DNA of 64,000 bases from Consotaella aegiceratis (GTDB lineage: Bacteria; Pseudomonadota; Alphaproteobacteria; Rhizobiales; Rhizobiaceae), in the NCBI RefSeq assembly GCF_036541425.1, contig NZ_JAZHFT010000008.1, forward strand, positions 62,001 through 126,000, read 5' to 3'. Shown one piece after another: positions 1 through 8,496 of the stretch. The stretch's first letter is position 1; every line of letters begins with the position of its first letter. The translations under genes were made by a program, and so were the position numbers. Below the pieces are notes generated by a model that saw only the letters and a program-made list of their open reading frames with translations, ran no database searches and was not told the origin of the DNA.

Positions 1-452
1 CCGTCGGCGATCGTCTGGTGAAACACGTCGTCGAGGCTGTGAAAACGCTCGCGATCGTCCTTTTCGCGGGCGTCCTCCTGTTCGCGCAGATTTTCGGCCA
101 GACGGTCGAATAGGGCGTCGTCTGCAACCTCGCAGGCGCGGCGCACTGTCGCAACCTCCAGCGCTTCGCGGACGAATCGAGCGTTGTGGACCTCGCGCAT
201 CGAGATCTTCACGACCTCCGTCGCGCGCTGCGGCTGGATGCGCAGATAGCCCGCCCTGGCCAGCCGGCCGAACGCCTCACGAACCGGCTGACGCGAGACT
301 CCCAGGCGTTTTGCGACGTCGGCCTCGGAAATTTTCGTGCCCGGCTGGAGACGCAATTCGAGGATCGCCTGACGCAATTCCTCGAATACGGCATCGCCGA
401 TCGTGCCACGGGGAATAGCCGAAAATGCCGGTGAGATGAGATCGAGGGACAT
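1..452 (-). CDS. GntR/FadR-family transcriptional regulator (3' end cut by window edge)
   Basis: About 150 residues are visible and the C-terminus lies off the left edge. The N-terminal winged helix-turn-helix covers roughly residues 20-85, with the recognition segment AKRLGVSRQPVREAFGRL typical of GntR proteins. The start of an FCD ligand domain follows, including a DDVFHQTI segment that normally supplies metal or ligand contacts. The ATG at 452 is preceded by an AAGGA ribosome site. It is divergent from uxaC across a 78-bp gap holding an inverted repeat, so it is probably the hexuronate-responsive repressor of the uxaC-TRAP-uxaA locus. The FadR subfamily is clear; the ligand is inferred from context. 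Confidence 0.85.
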   Translation of the reverse strand, partial: MSLDLISPAFSAIPRGTIGDAVFEELRQAILELRLQPGTKISEADVAKRLGVSRQPVREAFGRLARAGYLRIQPQRATEVVKISMREVHNARFVREALEVATVRRACEVADDALFDRLAENLREQEDAREKDDRERFHSLDDVFHQTIAD

Positions 453-489
453 CGCCTATCCTTCTTGACCCTCTTTGCATACTAGGATA

Positions 490-501
490 TCAGTCTACTG
501 A
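490..501. promoter_or_regulatory. Inverted repeat, candidate GntR operator
   Basis: A perfect 5-bp inverted repeat, TCAGT-CT-ACTGA, sits in the gap between the divergent GntR gene and uxaC, about 30 bp before the uxaC start. Its position suits a repressor site controlling both promoters. The assignment to this GntR protein is inference. Confidence 0.4.
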
Positions 502-530
502 CAAGTACAAAACATTTTACAGAGGCAACT

Positions 531-1937
531 ATGGCGCTGCTGGACGAAAATCGACTGTTCCCGGTGGAGCCGCGAACGCGGGACCTCGCGAAAGCGCTGT
601 ATGCGACGGTGAAGGGCCTGCCGATCGTCAGCCCGCACGGCCATACCGATCCGCGCTGGTATGCGGAAAATGCGCCCTTTCCCGATCCCGCCCAGCTGTT
701 CGTGACGCCTGATCACTACATCTTCCGCATGCTTTTCTCGCAGGGCTTACGCCTGGAAGACCTCGGCGTGCCCGGTGCTGCCGGGGTGGCGGTCGAGGCC
801 GACGGACGCACGATCTGGCGGCGTTTTGCGGAGAACTATTATCTGTTCCGCGGCGCGCCGACGCGGCTGTGGCTGGACTATGCTTTCCAGAACCTTTTCG
901 ATCTCGACGTGCGCCTTTCCGCCGAGACGGCCGATCTCTACTATGACCGGATCGCCGAATACTTGGCCCGTGACGACTTCCGGCCGCGTGCCCTGTTCGA
1001 GCGCTTCAACATCGAGGTGATCGCCACCACCGAGAGCCCGCTCGACGATCTCAAATGGCATCGCGCGATCCGCGAGTCGGACTGGAACGGCCGTGTCCTC
1101 ACCGCCTACCGGCCGGACGCCGTGACCGACCCAGACTTCGACGGATTCGCCGCCAATCTGGTCAAGTTCGGCGAGCTGACGGGTCAGGACACCGGCAGCT
1201 GGAGCGGCTATCTGGAAGCCCACCGCGTGCGCCGCGCCTTTTTCCGCGACTTCGGTGCCACGTCGACCGATCACGGCCATCCGAGCGCCGCGACGGCCAA
1301 CCTTTCGGCGGCCGAAGCCGAGACGCTCTATGCCACGGTCTCCAAAGGCGGCGGCAGCATCGCCGAGCGCGAACTGTTCCGCGCCCAGATGCTGACCGAG
1401 ATGGCGAAGATGAGCGCCGAGGACGGCATGGTGATGCAGATTCACCCGGGCTCGTTCCGCAACCATTCGCCGGCGATGTTCGCGCGCTTCGGCCGCGACA
1501 AGGGCTTCGACATCCCGCAGCCGACGAATTACGTCACCGCGCTGAAGCCGATGCTCGATGCGGTCGGGCTGGAGCCCAACCTTTCGATCATCCTGTTCAC
1601 GCTCGACGAGACGGTCTACTCGCGCGAGCTGGCGCCTTTGGCGGGTGTCTATCCGAGCCTGAAGCTCGGGCCGGCGTGGTGGTTCTTCGATTCGGCGGAA
1701 GGCATGAAGCGTTTCCGCGAGACGGTGACGGAAACGGCCGGCTTCTACAACACGGTCGGCTTCAACGACGACACCCGCGCCTTCTGCTCGATTCCGGCCC
1801 GGCACGACGTGGCCCGTCGGGTGGACTGCGCCTTCCTTGCCGAACTCGTTCACACCGGTCGGCTCGAGGAGGACGAAGCATACGAATTGGCCGAGGACCT
1901 CACCTATCGGTTGGTGAAAAAGGCCTACAAGCTCTGA
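531..1937 (+). CDS. uxaC: Glucuronate isomerase UxaC
   Basis: The 468-residue protein matches the family length and opens with the characteristic SPHGHTDPRWYAENAPF segment, where H36 and H38 are the expected metal ligands. UxaC interconverts D-glucuronate and D-fructuronate, or D-galacturonate and D-tagaturonate, in the cytoplasm (EC 5.3.1.12). Later family segments HPGSFRNH and VGFNDDTRAF are also present. It is the first gene of a hexuronate operon followed closely by TRAP transporter genes. The ATG has a nearby AGAGGC ribosome site. Family assignment is secure; which uronate is preferred is not visible. Confidence 0.95.
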   Translation: MALLDENRLFPVEPRTRDLAKALYATVKGLPIVSPHGHTDPRWYAENAPFPDPAQLFVTPDHYIFRMLFSQGLRLEDLGVPGAAGVAVEADGRTIWRRFAENYYLFRGAPTRLWLDYAFQNLFDLDVRLSAETADLYYDRIAEYLARDDFRPRALFERFNIEVIATTESPLDDLKWHRAIRESDWNGRVLTAYRPDAVTDPDFDGFAANLVKFGELTGQDTGSWSGYLEAHRVRRAFFRDFGATSTDHGHPSAATANLSAAEAETLYATVSKGGGSIAERELFRAQMLTEMAKMSAEDGMVMQIHPGSFRNHSPAMFARFGRDKGFDIPQPTNYVTALKPMLDAVGLEPNLSIILFTLDETVYSRELAPLAGVYPSLKLGPAWWFFDSAEGMKRFRETVTETAGFYNTVGFNDDTRAFCSIPARHDVARRVDCAFLAELVHTGRLEEDEAYELAEDLTYRLVKKAYKL

Positions 1938-1970
1938 AACGCGGCTGAGCCGCATCCAATGGAGGGTATC

Positions 1971-2960
1971 ATGGGAGTTTTGAAGACGCTCACCGCGACC
2001 GCAACGGTCGCAACGGCGTTGGTGGGGAGCATCGGTCTGGCCTCGGCCCAGGAGGTGGTCCTGCGCTCGGCCGACACGCATCCCGACGGCTATCCGACCG
2101 TCGAGGCCGTCAAGTACATGGGCGAAGTGCTCAAGGAAAAGACCGACGGCCGCATCGAGATCCAGGTGTTCGATTCGCACCAGCTCGGCGAAGAGAAGGA
2201 GACGATCGAGCAGACCAAGTTCGGCGTCATCGACCTGAACCGCGTCAGCTTCGCGCCGATGAACAACATCGTGCCGGCGACGAGCGTCGTCTGCCTGCCC
2301 TACGTGTTCTCCTCGGTGGACAGCTTCCGTCAGGTGATGGACGGGCCGGTCGGCGACGAGGTGCTCGCGGCCTTCGAGCCGAAGGGCTATATCGGCCTGG
2401 CCGTTTACGACTCCGGCGCGCGCTCCTTCTACAACTCCAAGCATGCGATCAACACGCTGGACGACATGAACGGCCTGAAGATCCGCGTTCAGCAGTCCGA
2501 CCTGTTCCTCGACATGGTCAAGGCGCTCGGCGCGAACCCGACGCCGATGGCCTACGGCGAGGTCTATTCCGGCCTGCAGACCGGCCTGATCGACGGCGCC
2601 GAGAACAACTGGCCGAGCTACGAGTCCTCCCACCACTACGAGGTGGCCAAGTACTATTCCCTCGACATGCACGCCCAGTGCCCGGAAGTCCTGATGATGT
2701 CGAAGGTCAGCTACGACAAGCTGTCGCCGGAGGATCAGCAGGCGGTGCGTGACGCGGCGAAGGACTCGGTCAAAAAGATGCGCGAGCTCTGGGACGCGCA
2801 GGAAGAGCAGTCGCGCAAGATCGTCGAGGAGGCCGGGGCCGAAATCAACGAGGTCGACACGGCTCCCTTCCAAGACGCGATGGCTCCGATCTACGACAAA
2901 TACGCCAGCACTCCGGAGCTGAAGGATCTGCTCGACAAGATCCGCGACGCCCAGAAGTAA
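1971..2960 (+). CDS. dctP: TRAP transporter substrate-binding protein DctP (hexuronate locus)
   Basis: This 329-residue periplasmic binding protein belongs to the DctP family. A signal peptide covers residues 1-26 with an ASA cleavage site before QEVV. The segment GLKIRVQQSDL holds the conserved arginine that binds substrate carboxylates, followed by the family block PTPMAYGEVYSGLQTGLIDG. The start at 1971 is chosen because GGAGGG lies four bases upstream; an ATG 12 bases earlier overlaps that ribosome site. Lying between uxaC and uxaA, it probably binds glucuronate or galacturonate. A strong hairpin follows it before dctQ. Confidence 0.9.
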   Translation: MGVLKTLTATATVATALVGSIGLASAQEVVLRSADTHPDGYPTVEAVKYMGEVLKEKTDGRIEIQVFDSHQLGEEKETIEQTKFGVIDLNRVSFAPMNNIVPATSVVCLPYVFSSVDSFRQVMDGPVGDEVLAAFEPKGYIGLAVYDSGARSFYNSKHAINTLDDMNGLKIRVQQSDLFLDMVKALGANPTPMAYGEVYSGLQTGLIDGAENNWPSYESSHHYEVAKYYSLDMHAQCPEVLMMSKVSYDKLSPEDQQAVRDAAKDSVKKMRELWDAQEEQSRKIVEEAGAEINEVDTAPFQDAMAPIYDKYASTPELKDLLDKIRDAQK

Positions 2961-2981
2961 GCGTCCAAACGCGGTGCAATG

Positions 2982-3006
2982 CGGCGGCCCCTTGATCGGG
3001 CCGCCG
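2982..3006 (+). promoter_or_regulatory. Intercistronic hairpin between dctP and dctQ
   Basis: A 9-bp perfect inverted repeat (CGGCGGCCC / GGGCCGCCG, 7-nt loop) lies just after the dctP stop and has only a short pyrimidine tail. Such hairpins after binding-protein genes commonly stabilise the upstream message or partly terminate transcription, giving more binding protein than permease. That role here is inferred. Confidence 0.5.
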
Positions 3007-3027
3007 TTCTCTCAAGAGGGCTTCGCG

Positions 3028-3546
3028 ATGCGAACCATTTCCAAGATATTGAGCGTCATCGCGACCGTAGGGCTGTGGGTCTCCGGCGCCGGGCTGGTCC
3101 TGATGACCGCATTCACCGCCTGGCAGGTCTGGGGACGGTACGTGCTCAACAATTCCCCCAGCTGGACCGAGCCGAGTTCCGTCGTGCTGATGGGCTGGTT
3201 CATCTTTCTCGGCGCCGCGATCGGCGTGCGCGAGGGCTACCATCTGGGCTTCGACATTCTTCTGGTGAGCCTGCCCGAAGGACCGCGCAAGATCCTGATG
3301 ACCGTCAGCGACATTCTGGTGCTCTGTTTCGGCTTCGGCATGATGTGGTTCGGCTACGGGCTGGTCGCGGGCACATGGTCCGACCCGATGCCGGCGATCG
3401 GTATTCCCACCGGCCTGACCTATCTGCCGCCCGTGATCGGAGGTTTCTTGATCGCGGTGTTCTCACTGGAACGCATCGTCCTGCGCTTTTCGTCGGACGA
3501 GCAGTCCAATCCCAACGATCTTCAGCAAATCGACACGGTGGCCTGA
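3028..3546 (+). CDS. dctQ: TRAP transporter small membrane subunit DctQ
   Basis: The 172-residue protein has four predicted transmembrane segments and the DctQ-like block SSVVLMGWFIFLGAAIGVRE. It forms the membrane complex with DctM, using a sodium or proton gradient to move substrate delivered by DctP. The ATG at 3028 has an AAGAGGG ribosome site eight bases upstream; longer reading upstream runs through the dctP hairpin and is unlikely. Its stop lies one base before the dctM start, indicating translational coupling. Confidence 0.88.
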   Translation: MRTISKILSVIATVGLWVSGAGLVLMTAFTAWQVWGRYVLNNSPSWTEPSSVVLMGWFIFLGAAIGVREGYHLGFDILLVSLPEGPRKILMTVSDILVLCFGFGMMWFGYGLVAGTWSDPMPAIGIPTGLTYLPPVIGGFLIAVFSLERIVLRFSSDEQSNPNDLQQIDTVA

Positions 3547-3547
3547 C

Positions 3548-4840
3548 ATGGCTCTCTGGATCCTTTTCGGCAGCTTCGTCCTGATGCTGATCATCGGCAC
3601 GCCGATCGCCTTCTGCCTCGGCATCGCCTCCTTTCTCACGGTTCTCTACCTCAACATCCCGCCGCTGATCGTCTTTCAGAGCATGAACGCGGGCGTCAGC
3701 GTGTTTGCGCTGATGGCGATCCCCTTCTTCATCTATGCCGGCGACCTCATGGTGCGCGGCCAGATCGCCGACCGGCTGGTCGGCCTCGCGGCCAGCCTGG
3801 TGGGTCACTTCCGCGGCGGTCTCGGACAGGTCAACATCGCGGCCTCGACGCTGTTCGGCGGTATCTCCGGCTCGGCGGTCGCGGATGCCTCGGCCATCGG
3901 CGGACTGATGATCCCACAGATGAAGGCGCGCGGCTACGATATCGAATACGCCGTCAACATCACGTCGCTGGCGGCCATCATCGCCCTGTTGATGCCGCCG
4001 TCGCACAACATGATCATCTATTCGATCTCCGGCGGCGGCCAGATCTCGATCGCCGATCTGTTCACCGCGGGCATCATCCCCGCCCTGCTTCTCGCCCTCG
4101 CCCTGGTCACCGTCGCCTGGTACGTCGCCAGGAAGCGGAACTATCCGACGATCCCCTTCGGCGGCTGGGCCAACATTCGGCGTTCCGCATTCAGTGCCAT
4201 TCCCGGCATCCTTTTGATCGGCATCATCTTCGGCGGCGTTCGCTCGGGCATCTTCACCGCCACCGAGAGCTCGTGCATCGCTATCGTCTATGCCCTCCTG
4301 GTGACGATCTTCCTCTACCGCTCGATGGGATGGCGCGATTTCGTCGAAGCCACGCTCGGCGCGGTGCGCACCACCGCCATGGTGCTTCTGATCATCGGAT
4401 CGGCCGCCGCCTTCGGCTGGCTGCTGGCCTATCTGCGGGTGCCGGCACAGCTCATCGCCTTTATGCAGTCGATGACCGACTCGCCGCTCCTGATCTTCCT
4501 GTTCCTGAACGTGCTCCTCCTCTTCCTCGGCACCTTCATGGACATGTCGCCGCTGATCATCATCACCACGCCGATCTTCCTGCCGGTGGTCACGGCCTAC
4601 GGCATGGACCCGGTCCACTTCGGCGTGATCCTGGTCCTGAACCTCGGCATCGGCCTGTGCACGCCGCCGGTCGGCACCGTGCTGTTCGTCGGCTGCGCTG
4701 TCGGCAAGATCCCGATCCTGCAGGCGGTGCGCTCGATCTGGCCGTTCTATTTCGCGGCCTTCGCCGTGCTGATGCTGGTGACCTACGTCCCCGCCGTCTC
4801 TCTCTGGCTCCCCCACCTCTTCCATTCTCTTGGGAACTAG
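3548..4840 (+). CDS. dctM: TRAP transporter large permease DctM
   Basis: This is a 430-residue integral membrane protein of normal DctM length, with about 11-12 hydrophobic helices. The typical loop FGGISGSAVADASAIGGLMIPQM and the later LNLGIGLCTPPVGTVLFV block are both present. It is the ion-driven translocation channel for the substrate captured by the DctP protein of this locus, most likely a hexuronate. It starts immediately after dctQ and is followed by a long hairpin at 4871-4897. Confidence 0.93.
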   Translation: MALWILFGSFVLMLIIGTPIAFCLGIASFLTVLYLNIPPLIVFQSMNAGVSVFALMAIPFFIYAGDLMVRGQIADRLVGLAASLVGHFRGGLGQVNIAASTLFGGISGSAVADASAIGGLMIPQMKARGYDIEYAVNITSLAAIIALLMPPSHNMIIYSISGGGQISIADLFTAGIIPALLLALALVTVAWYVARKRNYPTIPFGGWANIRRSAFSAIPGILLIGIIFGGVRSGIFTATESSCIAIVYALLVTIFLYRSMGWRDFVEATLGAVRTTAMVLLIIGSAAAFGWLLAYLRVPAQLIAFMQSMTDSPLLIFLFLNVLLLFLGTFMDMSPLIIITTPIFLPVVTAYGMDPVHFGVILVLNLGIGLCTPPVGTVLFVGCAVGKIPILQAVRSIWPFYFAAFAVLMLVTYVPAVSLWLPHLFHSLGN

Positions 4841-4870
4841 GATGGCTCGGCCGGCGCCTTCCACCGAACA

Positions 4871-4897
4871 CGACGGGCGATCTCGGATCGCCCGTCG
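4871..4897 (+). terminator. Hairpin after dctM, candidate terminator or processing site
   Basis: A perfect 12-bp stem (CGACGGGCGATC and its complement) has a 3-base loop. No T-tract follows, so classical intrinsic termination is uncertain; attenuation or RNA processing before uxaA is an alternative. The rest of the 276-bp gap before uxaA shows no gene. Confidence 0.5.
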
Positions 4898-5116
4898 ACG
4901 GCGCGGCGAGACACAAGCCCTTCGCCTGTGGCGTCGGGACCGAGGACGGACGATTGGGCGGCAATGCAGCCGTCCTTTGGCATGCCTATATCAAGATCGA
5001 TCAGATCTTCGGCTGCGACCTGGACATGTATTCGCGTTGATTTCGGGACGCTGAAATGACCTTGCCTCCTCGATGAGGCGTGGCCGAAACCCCACGGTTT
5101 AGACAGGAACTGCAAA

Positions 5117-6640
5117 GTGACCAGCGACAATCTTCCCCGCTTCGTGCGCCTCAACGAGGCGGACAATGTGGTGATTGCGGTCGACGCCATCCCCGAAGGC
5201 GCAACGATCGAGGGGGTGACGGCCCGGGCCCGTATCTCGAAGGGCCACAAGATGGCGGTGCGCTCGCTCGCCGAGGGTGAGCATATCGTCAAGTTCGGCC
5301 AGATCATCGGCGCGGCGACCCAGGCGATCGCGGCCGGCGATCACGTGCATTCCCACAATTGCGGGATGGCTGCCTTCGACCACAGCGCCTTGGCGGCCAA
5401 CGCCGCCGAGGCCTGGACGGCACCGGCTGCGACGGGGCGCACCTTCGACGGCTTTCACCGTTCGGACGGGCGCGTCGGCACCCGCAACTATGTCGGCATC
5501 CTGACCAGCGTCAACTGTTCGGCCAGCGTCGCGCGTTTCATCGCCGAGGCGGCCAACCGCTCGGCCATCATGGACGAGTTTCCCAACGTCGACGGCGTGG
5601 TCTCCTTCGTCCACGGCACCGGCTGCGGGATGTCGAACAAGGGCGACGGCCACGACGTTCTCGAACGGACCCAGTGGGGATATGCCAACAATCCCAATCT
5701 CGCGGGCGTGCTGCTGGTCGGCCTGGGCTGCGAGGTGTTTCAGATTCCGCGCCTCAAGGAGCACTACGGCATCGAGGAAGGCGATCGCTTCCGCACGATG
5801 ACGATCCAGGAGACGGGCGGCACGCGGCGCACCATCGAGGCCGGGCTCGAAGCCGTGCGCGATCTCTTGGCCGTCGCCAACCGCGCCGAACGCCGGCCGG
5901 CGCCGCTGTCGCAGCTGACTGTCGGCCTGCAGTGCGGCGGCTCGGACGGCTATTCCGGCATCACCGCCAATCCGGCGCTCGGCATCGCCGCCGACATGCT
6001 GGTGGCCGAAGGCGGCACCGCGATCCTCTCGGAGACCCCGGAGATCTATGGCGCCGAGCACCTGTTGCTGCGCCGTGCGATCGATCCAAGTCTCGCCGAC
6101 ACGCTGCGCGCCCGCATCGACTGGTGGGAGGAGTACACCGCCAAGAACAACCAGGAGATGGACAACAACCCGTCGCCCGGCAACAAGGCGGGCGGCCTGA
6201 CCACCATTCTGGAGAAGTCTCTCGGCGCCGTCGCCAAGTCGGGATCGAGCCCGCTCGCCGGCATCTATCAATATGCCGAGGCGATCGACCGGCACGGCCT
6301 CGTCTTCATGGATTCGCCCGGCTACGATCCGGTGTCGGCGACCGGCCAGGTCGCCAGCGGCGCCAACATGATCGCGTTCACGACGGGACGCGGATCGGCC
6401 TTCGGCTGCAAGCCGGCGCCGTCGCTGAAACTCGCGACCAACTCCGACCTCTACGCCCGCATGCAGGACGACATGGACATCAACTGCGGCGATATTCTCG
6501 ACGGCGTATCGCTGGAGGAGAAGGGGTCGCAAATTTTGGATCTCATGATCGCCACGGCCTCGGGCCAGCGCACCAAGTCGGAACTGCTCGGCTATGGTGA
6601 CTCCGAGTTCGTTCCGTGGCAGATCGGCGCGGTGATGTAG
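5117..6640 (+). CDS. uxaA: Altronate dehydratase UxaA
   Basis: At 507 residues this is a full-length fused UxaA. The N-terminal SAF domain (about residues 1-95) ends in HVHSHNCGMAAFDH, followed by the large catalytic domain with GTGCGMSNKGDGHDVLERT and the C-terminal block DDMDINCGDILDG. The enzyme removes water from D-altronate to give 2-keto-3-deoxy-D-gluconate (EC 4.2.1.7), the galacturonate branch of hexuronate breakdown. The start is GTG, with AGGA nine bases upstream. It follows the TRAP genes after a hairpin-containing gap and may also have its own promoter there. Confidence 0.94.
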   Translation: MTSDNLPRFVRLNEADNVVIAVDAIPEGATIEGVTARARISKGHKMAVRSLAEGEHIVKFGQIIGAATQAIAAGDHVHSHNCGMAAFDHSALAANAAEAWTAPAATGRTFDGFHRSDGRVGTRNYVGILTSVNCSASVARFIAEAANRSAIMDEFPNVDGVVSFVHGTGCGMSNKGDGHDVLERTQWGYANNPNLAGVLLVGLGCEVFQIPRLKEHYGIEEGDRFRTMTIQETGGTRRTIEAGLEAVRDLLAVANRAERRPAPLSQLTVGLQCGGSDGYSGITANPALGIAADMLVAEGGTAILSETPEIYGAEHLLLRRAIDPSLADTLRARIDWWEEYTAKNNQEMDNNPSPGNKAGGLTTILEKSLGAVAKSGSSPLAGIYQYAEAIDRHGLVFMDSPGYDPVSATGQVASGANMIAFTTGRGSAFGCKPAPSLKLATNSDLYARMQDDMDINCGDILDGVSLEEKGSQILDLMIATASGQRTKSELLGYGDSEFVPWQIGAVM

Positions 6641-6654
6641 CAGGGAGCATGACG

Positions 6655-6975
6655 ATGAGCAGCGCAAATCCGACCGATTGGCTCGAGGTTGAAGGCAAGG
6701 CGCGCCGGCGCATCCTGACCCACACCCCGGACATGATGGTGGTCGAGGTCGAATTCAGCGAGGGCGGTTGGGGCCCACAGCATTCCCACCCCCATGTCCA
6801 GGCGACCTATGTCCGCTCGGGACGCTTCGAGTTCGACGTCGAGGGTGAGAAGAAGCAGGTCGGCGCCGGCGACTCCCTGATCATGCCGCCCAACGCCAAG
6901 CACGGCTGCACGGTGCTCGAAGCCGGTACGTTGATCGACGTCTTCAGCCCGGCCCGCGAGGATTTTCTCGCCTGA
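6655..6975 (+). CDS. KdgF-like cupin (pectin-degradation type)
   Basis: A 106-residue single-cupin protein. The motif HSHPHVQATYV (from residue 43) supplies histidine and glutamine metal ligands, with the later histidine at residue 83 and the closing segment DVFSPAREDFL that is characteristic of KdgF. KdgF opens the ring of 4,5-unsaturated uronates released by polysaccharide lyases, forming 5-keto-4-deoxyuronate. The second of two nearby ATGs is chosen because AGGGAG lies seven bases before it but only one base before the first. It sits 14 bp behind uxaA, so it is co-transcribed. KdgF function is likely, not proven. Confidence 0.75.
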   Translation: MSSANPTDWLEVEGKARRRILTHTPDMMVVEVEFSEGGWGPQHSHPHVQATYVRSGRFEFDVEGEKKQVGAGDSLIMPPNAKHGCTVLEAGTLIDVFSPAREDFLA

Positions 6976-7023
6976 CATCGACGGGCGGGAACGAGACTGT
7001 CGTTTTGATGGCAGAATCACGAT

Positions 7024-7047
7024 GAGAGCCGCCCTTGGGCGGCTCTC
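7024..7047. terminator. Bidirectional hairpin between convergent kdgF-like and hydrolase genes
   Basis: A perfect 11-bp inverted repeat, GAGAGCCGCCC with its complement and a 2-base centre, lies between the two convergent stops. It can act as a terminator for both strands. Confidence 0.65.
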
Positions 7048-7061
7048 GGCATATCGGCGCT

Positions 7062-8216
7062 CTATTTCTTCATCTTGTCGTCGAGCCAATCGAAGGCGGC
7101 GTCCTGCATCTCGGCGACAAAGGTGTGGCCGAGCCCCGGCCATAGCCGCGTCTGGATCTTGTCTTCGGCTCCATACGTCTTCCACACGCCCTTCATCTTG
7201 CCGAAGGCGGCTTCGACGGATGCCGTGGGGAACAGGGGATCGTCCTCTCCGTCGAAGAACAGCATCGGCTTCGGCGCGGCCAGGCTCGCTACATCCGGGA
7301 AGTCGAGATAGCGCCCGAGCATCGGATGCGAGAGATAGAAGGCGGACTGGCCGCGCAGAGTGTTGTTTCCGGGAACCATCAGCCCCGGCATCGAAACCAT
7401 CCAGCAGTCGACCACGGCCGCCTTGACGGCGTCGGAGAGTGCGGCGACCTGCCAGGCACGAAACGCACCCATCGAAAAGCCGACGACAGCGAGCCGATCG
7501 CTATCGACTTCCGGCTGCTCCGCGAGGAATTCGGCGACGCGCTTGTCTTCCAACGCGACCAGCCCGGCGAGCGAACTGCCTAGCCCGAACATGTTGCTGG
7601 CGAGCGCCTGCTGGGCCTCGTAGCCGTTGCCCTCCCGGTCTCCCCATCCCAGCGCATCGGTGGCGAAGACCACATAGCCGCGCTCCGCCAGGACGTCGCC
7701 GGGAAACCGGCCGGTGAAGAACTTGTCGGCCCACGCCTGAGCTGACTCGAGGCGGGCGTCGTCGTACCAGGGCTCGATGAACTTCTCTTTGCCGATGTCG
7801 AACTTGGACCCGTGGTCGTGCAGCATCAGCACCGCCGGAAACGGCCCCTCTCCCTTCGGCACGAGTTCGAGACCAAGGACCCGGCTTTCCGCCGTCACGT
7901 TGAACACGACGCGCCGCGCCACATAGGTGCCGCGGTCGATCTCGTCGATGACTTCGGGCTGATAGGGCGTCGCGTCCTCGGTCGGCAGGATGATCTCTTC
8001 GGCCTTGGCCAGTGCCTTGTCGTGCCATGCCTGAAGCTCGCCACCGGTTGCCTCATAGGACAACGGAAACGTCATCTTGGCCTTCAGCGCTTCGTAGAAC
8101 GCCGGCAGATTGCCTTCGGTGATCGGTTTGGTTTCGTACCCTTGCGCGTTCGCCGCGTTTCCCAACAGCACGAGCGCCATTGCCATGGCTCCCGTCCACG
8201 CAACACGCCTGACCAT
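7062..8216 (-). CDS. Secreted alpha/beta hydrolase (dienelactone-hydrolase-like)
   Basis: The 384-residue protein has a signal peptide (residues 1-24, ANA before Q). The nucleophile elbow GFSMG places Ser248, with Asp near FFDGEDDP (325-326) and His364 in GLGHTF completing a catalytic triad. A LMLHDHGSKFDIGKEK segment before the triad resembles secreted esterase-like members of the family. The substrate is unknown. Adjacency to the uronate locus makes a sugar-ester or polysaccharide-ester substrate possible, but it is convergent with that operon and may be independent. It is likely monocistronic. Confidence 0.75.
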   Translation of the reverse strand: MVRRVAWTGAMAMALVLLGNAANAQGYETKPITEGNLPAFYEALKAKMTFPLSYEATGGELQAWHDKALAKAEEIILPTEDATPYQPEVIDEIDRGTYVARRVVFNVTAESRVLGLELVPKGEGPFPAVLMLHDHGSKFDIGKEKFIEPWYDDARLESAQAWADKFFTGRFPGDVLAERGYVVFATDALGWGDREGNGYEAQQALASNMFGLGSSLAGLVALEDKRVAEFLAEQPEVDSDRLAVVGFSMGAFRAWQVAALSDAVKAAVVDCWMVSMPGLMVPGNNTLRGQSAFYLSHPMLGRYLDFPDVASLAAPKPMLFFDGEDDPLFPTASVEAAFGKMKGVWKTYGAEDKIQTRLWPGLGHTFVAEMQDAAFDWLDDKMKK

Positions 8217-8496
8217 GATGCTTCCTTCCTTGATCCTATGGCGACTTTTGGAAAACTAACATATTAGTACTATCGGGCTACGGTTGCATTTGATCACAAA
8301 TGACGCAGGCGCCGCGGATCGACGCGAAAGAGGACTTGCCCGAGCAGGTCGACTGGGCAAAAAGCAACCACTGATCATGGTGCGCGGGGTATGCCTGCCA
8401 TCTTGGGCGGCCCGTGACCGAAATGAAGCAACGACAGCACCTGCGCGGCCGGGCGTGTGAGCGAGCCGGCGCTCGGTATCCGCGAGGCGAACAGCT

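Noticed and set aside
747..2873. Long minus-strand reading frame opposite uxaC and dctP
   Set aside because: Composition is rich in His, Arg and Asp with no family features, typical of an antisense shadow in high-GC DNA; the plus-strand genes have clear motifs.
8265..8272. TAGTACTA palindrome upstream of the secreted hydrolase
   Set aside because: Eight bases is too short to separate from chance, and it does not match the uxaC-side repeat.
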